Shown here piece after piece: positions 8,784 through 17,512 of a stretch of DNA of 64,000 nucleotides (within the stretch, counting starts at the first letter, position 1; every line of letters starts with the position of its first letter). The position numbers were made by a program, and so were the translations under genes. The notes under the pieces are model-generated. The model made no database searches. It saw only the letters and a program-made list of their open reading frames with translations, and was not told the DNA's origin. Origin of the DNA: SH-MAG3 sp036374995 (GTDB taxonomy: Bacteria; Gemmatimonadota; Gemmatimonadetes; Longimicrobiales; RSA9); assembly GCA_036374995.1 (NCBI GenBank), contig DASUSS010000093.1, positions 62,001 to 126,000 of the forward strand, read 5' to 3'.

Positions 8784-9233
8784 TCAGCCGGGCAGCAGTC
8801 GACCCAGCAGCGACTGCGGATCCAGAGCCGTGAAGGCCGTGTCGGCCAAATGCCCCGTTCCCAACACGCCCGGCGTACTGCCCGCCCGATCGATGCGTGC
8901 CGGCGCGATATCGACGACATCTTCAACGACAGCGCCCACGAGGCGCGCTCCCAGTTCGAGAAGCAGCAGACGGTGGTCGGGGAGAGATGCGGCACTGCGC
9001 AGACCCAGCACGGCGCCGAGATCGAAGACCGTGATCACGCGACCGCGCACGCCGACGAGGCCGCACACCTCGCGGCCGGCGCCGGGCAGCCGGGTGAACG
9101 GCCGCGGCGTTATGATCTCACTGACACCGTCCAGCGGAACTCCGTACCGTCTGTCCTCGCACGAGAACACCACCCACGGCAGAACTGCGGGCGCGTGCGT
9201 TCCGGCTTCGGCGACGACGGCGGTCTTCGACAC
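8784..9233 (-). CDS. cheW: CheW-like adaptor protein
   Basis: A CheW domain with the typical pattern WVVFSCEDRRYGVPL, EIITPRPFTRLPG and VCGLVGVRGRVITVFDL. CheW couples receptors to CheA. The start is uncertain. No ATG exists after the rluD stop; the GTG at 9233 has GGGAA just upstream and gives a 149-residue, family-sized protein. A TTG at 9338 would add a low-complexity leader. It is followed 29 bases later by cheY. No receptor (MCP) gene lies in the window. Confidence 0.85.
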   Translation of the reverse strand: MSKTAVVAEAGTHAPAVLPWVVFSCEDRRYGVPLDGVSEIITPRPFTRLPGAGREVCGLVGVRGRVITVFDLGAVLGLRSAASLPDHRLLLLELGARLVGAVVEDVVDIAPARIDRAGSTPGVLGTGHLADTAFTALDPQSLLGRLLPG

Positions 9234-9327
9234 AGATTCCCGCTGGGATGCGACGTCGCGCGCTGATTCCGCGGCGTCCTTACCACTCGGTTGGGCGACT
9301 GAAGATACTGCCCGGCCGCTCCCTCGG

Positions 9328-10308
9328 TCAACCGCCAAGTGTCGTAGATTCCGCCCATTCCGCAGCTTGAGCCAGGTCCGGCGGGAGCGGCGAATCGAAG
9401 CGCAGCTCCTCATCGGTGCGGGGGTGGCGGAAGCGGAGCCGGGCAGCGTGGAGGAACTGGCGCGGCACCCGTTTCGCCAGCTCGGCCGCCCAGCGACGAT
9501 CCGGCCCGCTCATGCCGCGCTCCGCATGCGCGCCGTAGGTCCGGTCGCCGACCACCGGATGTCCGATGTGCGCCAGATGGACGCGGATCTGGTGCGTGCG
9601 TCCTGTCTCCAGCTCGGCCTGGATCAGATCGGCGGCGCGCCAGCGGGCGACGCGGCGGAGCCGGGTGCGCGCACTGCGGCCCTCCGGCACGACGCCCATG
9701 CGCTTGCGGTCGGTGCGTGCGCGGCCGATCGGCGCCTCCACGACGAGCGTGTCCTGAGCCAGGTGGCCCCACGCGGCCGCGAGATAGATGCGGCGCACCT
9801 CGCGGCGCTTGAGGGCGGTCGACAGCCGGCGGTGCGCGAGGTCGTGCTTGGCCACGATGAGCAGGCCCGACGTATCGCGGTCCAGCCGGTGCACGATGCC
9901 GGGCCGGAGCACACCGCCGATGCCCGACAGGTCGCGCACGTGGTGCAGCAGCGCATTCACCAGCGTGCCGGAAGCGTGTCCCGGTGCGGGATGCACGACG
10001 AGCCCTGCCGGCTTGTCGATCACGATCAGGTCCTCGTCCTCGTAAACGATGTTCAGCGGAATGGGCTCGGCCGCGATCGTGCTCGGAACGGCCGGGGGCA
10101 GGTCGAGGTCGATCACGTCGCCGGCCGCCACGCGCTGACTCTTGCGGGCGGGCGTTCCGTTGACGAGGACGCGCCCCTGCTCGAGCAGCTGTGCGGCCCG
10201 CGAGCGCGACAGATCGGGGTGATGGGTGGCCAGATATGCGTCGATCCGGACGTGGTCCGCGTCCGCGACGACGAGCCGCTGCCGCTCCGCATCAGGGACG
10301 TCGCTCAA
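9328..10308 (-). CDS. rluD: RluD-type 23S rRNA pseudouridine synthase
   Basis: 326 residues: an N-terminal S4 RNA-binding domain (about 20-80, LSRSRAAQLLEQGRVLVNG) and an RluA-family catalytic domain with motif HRLDRDTSG containing the catalytic Asp, then GRTHQIRVH. The family makes pseudouridine in helix 69 of 23S rRNA; assignment to RluD rather than RluC is by overall layout. The start is TTG at 10308. A strong Shine-Dalgarno (AAGGAGG) lies 9 bases upstream inside lspA, and no better in-frame start is seen. It overlaps lspA by 17 bases. Confidence 0.9.
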   Translation of the reverse strand: MSDVPDAERQRLVVADADHVRIDAYLATHHPDLSRSRAAQLLEQGRVLVNGTPARKSQRVAAGDVIDLDLPPAVPSTIAAEPIPLNIVYEDEDLIVIDKPAGLVVHPAPGHASGTLVNALLHHVRDLSGIGGVLRPGIVHRLDRDTSGLLIVAKHDLAHRRLSTALKRREVRRIYLAAAWGHLAQDTLVVEAPIGRARTDRKRMGVVPEGRSARTRLRRVARWRAADLIQAELETGRTHQIRVHLAHIGHPVVGDRTYGAHAERGMSGPDRRWAAELAKRVPRQFLHAARLRFRHPRTDEELRFDSPLPPDLAQAAEWAESTTLGG

Positions 10309-10834
10309 CCCGCTGCTCCTCCTTCCAGAGGGAGAGCGCGAGGATGACCGCGCCGGCCGTCACGGCCATGTCGGCCACGTTGAAGACCGGCCAGCGGATC
10401 GTGCCGACCCCGACGTCGATGAAGTCGACGACGCCGCTCGTGGAGCGCACGCGATCGATCAGGTTGCCGATCGCGCCGCCGCAGATGAGCGAGATGGCGA
10501 CGAGCCGGACGTGGTCGGAGGCGGGCGTGAACCAGTACATCCCGACCAGGGCGATGAGCGCGATCATCGAAAGCACGAGGAAGATGCCGCGGGAGTGCTC
10601 GCCGAGATGGATGCCGAAGGCGGCGCCCGGATTGTGGATGTAGGTGAGGCGGACGTAGTCGCCGATCAGGTCCATCTGCTGGTAGAGCATGAAATGCTTC
10701 TGCACGAGCAGCTTCGTGCCGATGTCGAGCATCAGCACGCCGAACAGTACGGCAATGAACAGGACGGCCTTCGTCCCGCCCCAGACGCGCGCGTCCTCCC
10801 GCTCCGCTGTGCTCACGCTCTCCGCGCTCCCCAT
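10292..10834 (-). CDS. lspA: Lipoprotein signal peptidase (signal peptidase II)
   Basis: 180 residues with four predicted membrane helices. The two catalytic Asp motifs are visible as GNLIDRV and FNVADMAV, and HNPGAAFGI is the conserved third box. It cleaves diacylglyceryl-modified prolipoprotein signal peptides in the inner membrane. The ATG at 10834 was chosen because it follows GGGAG and starts 11 bases after the ileS stop; longer versions would enter ileS. Its place between ileS and rluD repeats the order known in Bacillus (ileS, lspA, ylyB). Confidence 0.94.
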   Translation of the reverse strand: MGSAESVSTAEREDARVWGGTKAVLFIAVLFGVLMLDIGTKLLVQKHFMLYQQMDLIGDYVRLTYIHNPGAAFGIHLGEHSRGIFLVLSMIALIALVGMYWFTPASDHVRLVAISLICGGAIGNLIDRVRSTSGVVDFIDVGVGTIRWPVFNVADMAVTAGAVILALSLWKEEQRVERRP

Positions 10835-10845
10835 CCGCTCCCGGC

Positions 10846-13800
10846 TCAGCTGCGGCGGAGCGCTATGCGCGCCGCGAGGCCGTCCAGATCGACCTGCTGC
10901 ACCGCGTCCCGCCACGCGCCGTCCTCTCGATCTCCCGTCGTGATGCCGACCGCCAGCGTTTCGCGCATCACGTATTCGGCGTGCTGGTCCAGGGCCCGCA
11001 TCAGATCCGCATCACCGAAGACCGCCAGCTGGATGCGGTCACTCACGTCGAGGCCGGAGTCCTTGCGCAGCCGCTGGATCCGGTTGACGAGCTCGCGCGC
11101 GATCCCCTCCAGGCGCAGCGGCTCGTCGATACCCGGATCCAGTGCGATCGTGCACCCCTCGTCCGACACGACGATCAGCTCGCCGGCCGATTCCTCCACG
11201 ACCTCGAGGTCACCCGGCTCGAGCGCGTGCTCTGTCCCGCCCAGTTCGATGCCGATCGGCTCGCCCCGGCCGTATGCGCGCAGCGCCGCGGCGTCGAGCG
11301 CGCGGATCCGTTGCGCCGCCTCCTGTGTCCGCGCACCGAACCGCTTGCCGATCTGGCGGAAATTCGGCTGCGCGCGCAGCGACACCAGCTCACCCGCCGC
11401 TTGCAGGAATTGCACCTGCTTCACATTCAGCTCGTCCCGCAGCACGTCCAGCAGCTCGGGCGTCATGAGCGTGTCATCCGCGACGACGGCCTGGAGCGTT
11501 CCTAGCGGCTGCCGCACCCGGATCCGTACCTCCTCGCGGGCGGACCGGCCGAGACGCGCGAGAATGCGCGTGATGCGCATGCCCGCCTCCAGGCGCTCGT
11601 CGCGCGGCAGCGGCTCCGGAAACGGTGCGACGTGGACGCTGCCGCCCGCACAGAGCGCGCGGTGCAGCCAGTCGGCGACGAACGGAGTGAACGGCGCGAG
11701 CAGGCGCGCGAGCCCGTGCAGCGCCTCGTGCAGCGTGCGGAACGCAGCGCGGGTGTCCGCCACGTCTCCACTGCCCCAGAACCGGTCGCGGCTGCGCCGC
11801 ACGTACCAGTTGGACAGGTCCTCGACGATGAACTCGCCGATCGCGCGCCCCGCATGCGTCAGCTCGTAGCCGTCGAGATTGCGGCCGACGGTCTCGACCA
11901 GCTGACCCAGCCGGGACAGGATCCAGCGATCCATCACGCCGCGTTCACCCGGTGCGGGGTCGGCATCCGACGGCTGCCAGCCCTCGAGGTTCGCGTACAG
12001 TGCGAAGAATCGATACGTGTTCGCGAGCGTGTCGAACGTGCGGCGGGCCGCATCGCCGAGCGCTGCCGGATCGAACCGCTTTGGCACCCATGGCTGACTC
12101 GCGGTGAGGAAATACCACCGTATCGCGTCCACGCCGAACGAATCGATCGCGTCCCACGGATCCACGACGTTGGCGCGCGACTTCGACATCTTCTGGCCAT
12201 CGGCATCGAGCACGAGGTCGTTCACCACCACGTTGCGATACGCGGGCCCCAGGTCGAGCATCGTCGAGATCGCCATGAGCGAGTAGAACCAGCCGCGGGT
12301 CTGGTCGACGCCCTCACAGATGAAGTCGGCCGGGAAGTGGCGCCGGAACTGCGCCTCGTTCTCGAACGGGTAATGCCATTGGGCGTACGGCATGGCACCG
12401 GAGTCGAACCAGACGTCCAGCACTTCCGGCGTGCGCCGCATCGTGCCGCCGCACGCGCACGGGAACGTGATCTCGTCGATGAACGGCTTGTGCGGATCGA
12501 ACGGCTCGGGCAGCGGGCCCGCGAGCGAGCTCAGCTCATCGAACGACCCGATGATCCGCAGGTGCGCGGCATCGGCGTCACACACCCAGAACGGCAGCGG
12601 CGTCGCCCAGTAGCGTTCGCGCGAGATCGCCCAGTCGACGTTGCCCTCGAGCCACTCGCCGAAGCGTCCCGCGCCGACCTCCGGCGGGTGCCAGCCGACC
12701 TGCGCGTTGTTCGCAACCATCCGGTCCTTCACCTGCGTCGTCCGGATGTACCACGAGTCCCGCGCCATGTAGAGCAATGGACTGCGGCAGCGCCAGCAGT
12801 GCGGGTACGAGTGGATCTCGAGCGAGTAGCGGAACACGCCGCCGCGCTCCCGCAGGTCGTCGACGAGGACAGGATCCGCTTCCTTCACGAACCGACCACC
12901 GACCAGCGGGATCCCCTCCCTGAACTTCCCCGCATCATCGACCGGCCGGAACAGCGGCAGTCCGTGCTTCTGCCCCGTTGCAAAGTCATCCGCACCGAAC
13001 GCCGGCGCGATATGCACGATCCCCGTGCCATCGTCGGCCGTGACGAACTCCTCCAGCACGACGCGGAACGCGCTCGCGGCGTCCGGCCCCGCATCGATCA
13101 CGTCGAACGGGCGGCGGTACTGGACGCCCTCCAGCTCGCGCGCGGAGAAGCGCCGCACGATCCGCGCATCATCGCCGAAGAGAGCCGGGACGCGCGAGGC
13201 GGCGAGGATGAAGGTGCGCGCACTGGCGCGCTCGCCCGAAGATGCGCCGGCACTCTCTACCGTTGCCTCGACCTCGACGTATTCGATGTCGGGATGCAGC
13301 GCGAGCGCGACGTTCGCCGGGAGAGTCCAGGGTGTCGTGGTCCACACGAGGAACGCGCGCGAGGGATCGTCCGGCAGCGGCGCCGTGAAGTAGATGGACG
13401 GGTCGGCGACATCCTCGTAGCCCTGTGCGACCTCGTGCGAGCTGAGCGCCGTGCCGCAGCGCGGGCAGTACGGCACGCTCTTGTGCCCGCGATAGATCAG
13501 GCCGCGCACGTCGAGCTGCTTCAGGATCCACCACACGCTCTCGATGTAGCGCGGCTCGAACGTGACGTAGGGCCGCGAATAGTCGAGCCAGTAGCCGATC
13601 CGCTCGGAGAGCCGCTCCCAGTCCTCCTTGTACGTGAACACGCTCTCGCGGCAGAGCGCATTGAACTTCTCGACTCCGACCTCCTCGATCTGCCGCTTGC
13701 CGCTGATCCCGAGCCGCCGCTCCGCCTCGATCTCGACCGGCAACCCGTGCGTGTCCCAGCCGGCGATGCGCGTGACGTGCCGGCCCCGCATCGTCTGATA

Positions 13801-14007
13801 CCGGCAGACCGCGTCCTTGATGGTCCTGCTGAGCACGTGATGAATGCCGGGCCGGCCGTTCGCGGTCGGCGGCCCCTCGAAGAAGACGAACTCCTCGCCG
13901 CCGGCCGTCCGCTCGAGTGTGCGCCGGAACAGGTCCTCCTCGCGCCAGCGCGCGAGCACCTGCTCCTCCAGCTCGATCACGCCCGCGGGATACTCCGGAT
14001 ACTTCAT
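10846..14007 (-). CDS. ileS: Isoleucyl-tRNA synthetase
   Basis: 1053 residues, the length of the longer IleS class. The class I signature appears as GPPTANGRPGIHHVL, a GIHH variant of HIGH that I recall from Bacteroidetes enzymes, and KMSKSR is intact. Cys pairs (CPRCGTALS and PCACGG) suggest zinc sites. It also carries the editing domain and anticodon-binding region expected of the family. The start was placed at 14007 (MKYPEYPAG); an ATG at 14034 would add nine residues and overlap divIVA. It charges tRNA-Ile and sits between divIVA and lspA. Confidence 0.96.
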   Translation of the reverse strand: MKYPEYPAGVIELEEQVLARWREEDLFRRTLERTAGGEEFVFFEGPPTANGRPGIHHVLSRTIKDAVCRYQTMRGRHVTRIAGWDTHGLPVEIEAERRLGISGKRQIEEVGVEKFNALCRESVFTYKEDWERLSERIGYWLDYSRPYVTFEPRYIESVWWILKQLDVRGLIYRGHKSVPYCPRCGTALSSHEVAQGYEDVADPSIYFTAPLPDDPSRAFLVWTTTPWTLPANVALALHPDIEYVEVEATVESAGASSGERASARTFILAASRVPALFGDDARIVRRFSARELEGVQYRRPFDVIDAGPDAASAFRVVLEEFVTADDGTGIVHIAPAFGADDFATGQKHGLPLFRPVDDAGKFREGIPLVGGRFVKEADPVLVDDLRERGGVFRYSLEIHSYPHCWRCRSPLLYMARDSWYIRTTQVKDRMVANNAQVGWHPPEVGAGRFGEWLEGNVDWAISRERYWATPLPFWVCDADAAHLRIIGSFDELSSLAGPLPEPFDPHKPFIDEITFPCACGGTMRRTPEVLDVWFDSGAMPYAQWHYPFENEAQFRRHFPADFICEGVDQTRGWFYSLMAISTMLDLGPAYRNVVVNDLVLDADGQKMSKSRANVVDPWDAIDSFGVDAIRWYFLTASQPWVPKRFDPAALGDAARRTFDTLANTYRFFALYANLEGWQPSDADPAPGERGVMDRWILSRLGQLVETVGRNLDGYELTHAGRAIGEFIVEDLSNWYVRRSRDRFWGSGDVADTRAAFRTLHEALHGLARLLAPFTPFVADWLHRALCAGGSVHVAPFPEPLPRDERLEAGMRITRILARLGRSAREEVRIRVRQPLGTLQAVVADDTLMTPELLDVLRDELNVKQVQFLQAAGELVSLRAQPNFRQIGKRFGARTQEAAQRIRALDAAALRAYGRGEPIGIELGGTEHALEPGDLEVVEESAGELIVVSDEGCTIALDPGIDEPLRLEGIARELVNRIQRLRKDSGLDVSDRIQLAVFGDADLMRALDQHAEYVMRETLAVGITTGDREDGAWRDAVQQVDLDGLAARIALRRS

Positions 14008-14023
14008 GCGGGGTTGTCGTGGT

Positions 14024-15133
14024 TCACTTTTCATCCTCGAGGAGCGTCGGCAGCCAGCCATCGTCCTCCGGCTCGTCCGGCTTCGCCGGCTCCTCGGCCA
14101 CGGCCTCGTCGAGCAGCAGCTCCTCGGCGTCCGGCTCCTCGGGCGTGAGGCGGTAGCCCGCCGCGGCCGCGTTCCGCAGGAGTGCGAGCGTCTCGGGATC
14201 GTCCTCCTCGTCGAGATCGATGTCCTCGCCGTCGTGGCCGGCGTCGACAAGGTCGAGGTCGGGCATCGACCAGTCCGGCGGGCCGGGCCAGGCGGGTTCC
14301 GCCGCGCCCAGGCCGATCGCGCCCGTGACGCCGTCACCCGATTCCTCCGGTGCGATCGAGTCGTACAACCGCAGCTCCGATCCGCCACCCGAGACCTCCG
14401 TCTCGTCCGAGGTCCCCGGCACCACCCCCTCCACCGGAAGGCCCTCCTCGGCGTGCAGCGTCTCGGACACCAGCTCCGACTCCTCTTCCACGAAGGATTC
14501 GGGCTCGAACGGCTCGGGCTCGAACGGCTCCGCCAGCGGCGCGCTCCCGGGCTCGGCGACCGCGGCCGCGGGCGCAGTCCGCGCGCCCGCACCTCGGACC
14601 GGCGAGCCCGTCGTGCGCGTCAGCACGACCAGCTCCGCGAGCTCTTCCTCGAGGAATGCCCGGTAGCTGGCAAGGAACTCCTGCTGGCGTGCGCGCAGCT
14701 GCCGCAGCATCTCCTCTTCGCGCACCCGCTCCTCGCGGATCGACGTGAGCACGCGCGAGGACTCCTGCTGGGCCGTGCTGCGCAGCTGTCGGACCTCCTC
14801 CTCGACCTGCGCGCGCAGCTGCTCCGCGTGCTGCTCCGCACCGCGCTTCGCCAGCTCCGCCTCCTTCGTCGCCTGACGCCGCACCTCCTCCCGCATCTCC
14901 TGCGCACTCACCAGCGCCTCGGTGAGCGCCCGCTCGCGATCGCGATAGTCCGCCACCTGCGCGTTCTGCTGTGCGATCCGCTCCTGCAGCGCCATGTTCT
15001 CCCGTACCAGCTGCTCCAGCCGATCGGCTACCAGGTCCAGGAAGTCATCGACCAGCTCGGCGTCATAGCCCCGCATCGCGCGGCGGAAATCACCCTTCTT
15101 CTTCCTGACCTCGAGCGGCGTCAGATCGATCAT
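14024..15133 (-). CDS. divIVA: DivIVA-domain coiled-coil protein
   Basis: 369 residues. The N-terminal DivIVA motif is clear (MIDLTPLEVRKKKGDFRRAM, DAELVDDFLDLVADRLEQL), followed by a long coiled coil to about residue 190. A Glu/Pro/Gly-rich, low-complexity acidic C-terminal half is much longer than in Bacillus DivIVA. The family binds negatively curved membrane at poles and septa and recruits partners. The ATG at 15133 forms an ATGA overlap with yggS. With mglA and roadblock genes further down the same run, a polar landmark role is an attractive inference. Confidence 0.9.
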   Translation of the reverse strand: MIDLTPLEVRKKKGDFRRAMRGYDAELVDDFLDLVADRLEQLVRENMALQERIAQQNAQVADYRDRERALTEALVSAQEMREEVRRQATKEAELAKRGAEQHAEQLRAQVEEEVRQLRSTAQQESSRVLTSIREERVREEEMLRQLRARQQEFLASYRAFLEEELAELVVLTRTTGSPVRGAGARTAPAAAVAEPGSAPLAEPFEPEPFEPESFVEEESELVSETLHAEEGLPVEGVVPGTSDETEVSGGGSELRLYDSIAPEESGDGVTGAIGLGAAEPAWPGPPDWSMPDLDLVDAGHDGEDIDLDEEDDPETLALLRNAAAAGYRLTPEEPDAEELLLDEAVAEEPAKPDEPEDDGWLPTLLEDEK

Positions 15134-15831
15134 TGTGCTCGCTCCCCGAACAGAACAGTGCCGAGGCGCAGCATCGTGCTGCCTTCCTCGATCGCGATCT
15201 CGTATTCGCCGGACATGCCCATCGACAGCTCGGCGCCGCTCAGGCCGACGTCTTCGTCGCGGCAGCGCTCCAGCAAAGCGCGCGCTCCCGCGAACGTCTT
15301 CCGCACCACGGCCGTGTCGTCGGTCAGCGGCGCCATCGTCATGAGCCCCTCGCACCGCAGGTGCGCAAGCGACGCCACCTGCGCGATCTCGTCCACGGCA
15401 CGAGCCGCATCGAATCCGCCCTTCGTCTCCTCGCCGGACACGTTCACCTGGACCAGGCCTCGTACCTCGACGCCGGCACGCTCCGCTTCCAGCGCCAGCT
15501 CCCGCGCGAGCCGCAGCGAATCGATCGAGTGGATCATGTCCATCAGCTGCACCGCCCGCCGCACCTTGTTCCGCTGCAGATGGCCGATCAGGTGCCACCG
15601 CACTTCGATCCCGCTCCCCGACACTTCCACCCGCTTCGCTTCGAGCTCCTGTACGCGGTTCTCTCCGATGTCGTGCAGCCCGCACGCGACGGCGGCGCGA
15701 ACGGCCTCCGCCGGATGTCCCTTCGTCACCGCCACCACCCGCACCGTGTCCGCCCGCCCGACCCGCTCGAGCGCCCGGGAAATCCGCTCCTCCACCCGCT
15801 CCAGGTTCGCCCTCAACTGCTCCGTGTACAT
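15130..15831 (-). CDS. yggS: YggS/PROSC-family PLP homeostasis protein
   Basis: 233 residues, normal for the family. The PLP-lysine segment VVAVTKGHP, the IGENRVQE motif and the C-terminal LSMGMSGEYEIAI (phosphate-binding) are all visible. The protein binds pyridoxal 5'-phosphate and buffers free PLP; no enzymatic reaction is established. The ATG at 15831 was chosen because it gives the canonical N-terminus and lies 6 bases from a good -10 element. It is the first gene of the long yggS-to-mglA run. Confidence 0.93.
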   Translation of the reverse strand: MYTEQLRANLERVEERISRALERVGRADTVRVVAVTKGHPAEAVRAAVACGLHDIGENRVQELEAKRVEVSGSGIEVRWHLIGHLQRNKVRRAVQLMDMIHSIDSLRLARELALEAERAGVEVRGLVQVNVSGEETKGGFDAARAVDEIAQVASLAHLRCEGLMTMAPLTDDTAVVRKTFAGARALLERCRDEDVGLSGAELSMGMSGEYEIAIEEGSTMLRLGTVLFGERAQ

Positions 15832-15866
15832 GGCGCAATTGTAGGCCGCATCAGAACAAAGAGCAA
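15832..15866 (-). promoter_or_regulatory. Promoter of the yggS-divIVA-ileS run, possibly leaderless
   Basis: Reading the minus strand: -35 TTGCTC (15866-15861), a 17-base spacer, -10 TACAAT (15843-15838), then only six bases (TGCGCC) before the yggS ATG. A start site about 7 bases after the -10 would fall on the ATG itself, giving a leaderless mRNA. No Shine-Dalgarno is seen. The upstream transcription unit terminates just before it at 15884. Confidence 0.65.
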
Positions 15867-15883
15867 TCGAAATCTGCCGTACG

Positions 15884-15918
15884 AAAAAAGGGAGACCGGC
15901 CCTTCGACCGGTCTCCCC
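15884..15918 (-). terminator. Rho-independent terminator after tonB
   Basis: A perfect 10-bp stem (15890-15899 pairs with 15908-15917, GGGAGACCGG on the plus strand) with an 8-base loop is followed on the minus strand by six T residues (15889-15884). It lies 30 bases after the tonB stop and closes the exbB-exbD-exbD-tonB unit. Confidence 0.9.
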
Positions 15919-15947
15919 TGCTGCACGGCAGCGCCCCGACGGTCGAG

Positions 15948-16613
15948 TTACTTCGCCGAGAACACTACCGGAATCTCCACCCATACCTGAACCTTCTTGT
16001 CGCGGTTCAGCGCCGGCGAGAACTTCATCTGCTTCGCGACGGCGAGCGCGGCCTCATCGAGCGCCGGATAGCCGCTAGATTTCGCGAGCAGCGTCCGCAG
16101 CACGGTGCCATCCGTGTCGATGAAGAAGTGCACCGTCGGCTGACCGCCGATGCCCGCATCGCGGAGCAGCGGCGGATAGTTGCGAACCAGCACGCGCGAG
16201 ATCTCATCGCGGTTCAGCAGCTCCGGCCGCACCGTCATGGGCGTGAACACGGGCGCCGCGGCGAGGTCCCGGTCCCCCGCGGACGCGCTCGGCGGCGGCG
16301 GCAGGTTCTCGATCGGGTTCGCATCGAACGTCGTCGGCGCGATCGTGATGTCCTCGCTGATGTCCGCAGCGCTCACGACCGGCGTGGCCGGGCGTGCGAT
16401 CTGCTCCGGCGGTGGCGGAATCTTGATGTCATCCGGGATGTCGATGGCCTCGAGCGACTCGTTCGAGATCGAGACGTCGGCCGACGACAGCTCCGGGAAC
16501 ACCGCGAACAGCACGAGATGGAACACGGCCGCGCCCGCGATGGAGTACCAGAACCAGTCGCCGAAGCCGCGCTTGAAGCGCTCATTGGCAGTGTTGAACG
16601 TCGATGTCTCCAT
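15948..16613 (-). CDS. tonB: TonB-family energy transducer
   Basis: 221 residues. One N-terminal membrane helix (about 22-42) follows a positively charged start, then a Pro-rich periplasmic linker (PPPPEQ, LPPPPSA), then the TonB C-terminal domain at about 130-221 (YPPLLRDAGIGGQPTVHFFI and VQVWVEIPVVF). It should transmit ExbB-ExbD proton-motive energy to outer-membrane receptors. The ATG lies two bases after the exbD stop. No TonB-dependent receptor is encoded in the window. Confidence 0.9.
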   Translation of the reverse strand: METSTFNTANERFKRGFGDWFWYSIAGAAVFHLVLFAVFPELSSADVSISNESLEAIDIPDDIKIPPPPEQIARPATPVVSAADISEDITIAPTTFDANPIENLPPPPSASAGDRDLAAAPVFTPMTVRPELLNRDEISRVLVRNYPPLLRDAGIGGQPTVHFFIDTDGTVLRTLLAKSSGYPALDEAALAVAKQMKFSPALNRDKKVQVWVEIPVVFSAK

Positions 16614-16615
16614 GT

Positions 16616-17062
16616 CTACCTCCGTTCACGGATCATGCGCTGCTCCAGGTTCGTGTAGAATGCTACACGAACCGCGCCAGCGGCCTGGAGTTCGCTCAGT
16701 ACCTGGTCGATCGTCGCGTACGGCACGTCGCGGTCGGAGCGGAGCATCACGACCATCGCCGTGTTCGCCGCGTACAGCGGCGCAACGACGTTCGACACCT
16801 GGTCGGTCGGATACAGCTGATCGTTGATGAAGATCGACCCGTCCGACTCGATGTACACGTGCAGGACGTCCTTGCGCGGCTGCTCCAGCTTCTCCGTCGC
16901 CTCCGCCTCGGGGAACACGACGTCGCGCTTCTGCTCCTTGCGGAACGTCGTCGTCACCATGAAGAAGATGAGCAGGAGGAATGCCATGTCGGCCAGCGAG
17001 GAGGACGGGATCTCGCTCGCCGCCTTCGACTTCCGCTTCAGTCCGCCCTTGTTCATTGCCAT
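16616..17062 (-). CDS. exbD: ExbD/TolR-family biopolymer transporter (second copy)
   Basis: 148 residues. A short charged N-terminus (KRKSKAASEIPSSSLADMAF) leads to one membrane helix (LLLIFFMVTTTF) and a periplasmic ExbD domain. The conserved Asp of the helix entry (LADMAF) is present and is the proton-relay residue of the family. The first of two nearby ATGs, at 17062, has GGAG nine bases upstream. It is downstream of another exbD with clearly different sequence, so the two probably form a heteromer or serve different partners. Confidence 0.9.
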   Translation of the reverse strand: MAMNKGGLKRKSKAASEIPSSSLADMAFLLLIFFMVTTTFRKEQKRDVVFPEAEATEKLEQPRKDVLHVYIESDGSIFINDQLYPTDQVSNVVAPLYAANTAMVVMLRSDRDVPYATIDQVLSELQAAGAVRVAFYTNLEQRMIRERR

Positions 17063-17068
17063 CGGCCG

Positions 17069-17488
17069 CTACTCCAGGACCTGAAGCGAGATCTTGTCCG
17101 CACCGGCGCTCTGGAGCTGGTCGAGGACGTCGACCATGAACCGGTACGGCGCGTTCGGGGCCGTCTTCACGGCCGCGATCAGATTCGGGTTGTTGGCGAA
17201 CTCCTGGCGCCAGATCGCGCTGATCTCCGACGCGCGCGCCGGCTGGATCTGCGGGTTCTCGCCGCGCTGGATGTTCACGATCCCGTCCGGCTGCACCATC
17301 AGGAACAGGATGTTCTTCGGCGACACCTCGACCTCGTTCTGCGCCTCCGGCAGCACGATGCTGAGCCCGCGCTCCTCGTCGAACACGGTGGTGACGAGGA
17401 AGAACACCAGCAGCAGGAACGCGATGTCCGCCATCGAGGCGGTCGGGATCTCGCTGTTCGGACGACCCTTCTTTTTCATCAGCGTCAT
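17069..17488 (-). CDS. exbD: ExbD/TolR-family biopolymer transporter (first copy)
   Basis: 139 residues with the same plan as its neighbour: a Lys-rich start, membrane helix with MADIAFLLLVFFLVTTVF (Asp conserved), and a periplasmic domain ending QLQSAGADKISLQV. The ATG at 17488 has GGAGAG upstream. It lies between the ExbB homologue and the second exbD. Tandem non-identical exbD genes are common in Bacteroidetes and related groups. Confidence 0.9.
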   Translation of the reverse strand: MTLMKKKGRPNSEIPTASMADIAFLLLVFFLVTTVFDEERGLSIVLPEAQNEVEVSPKNILFLMVQPDGIVNIQRGENPQIQPARASEISAIWRQEFANNPNLIAAVKTAPNAPYRFMVDVLDQLQSAGADKISLQVLE

Positions 17489-17512
17489 GAAAGGCTCTCC
17501 GCTCGGTGCTGG

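Noticed and set aside
14007..14034. Upstream ATG for ileS adding nine residues
   Set aside because: It overlaps the divIVA stop, and its only GAGG is too close. The start at 14007 gives a normal N-terminus. The difference does not affect function.
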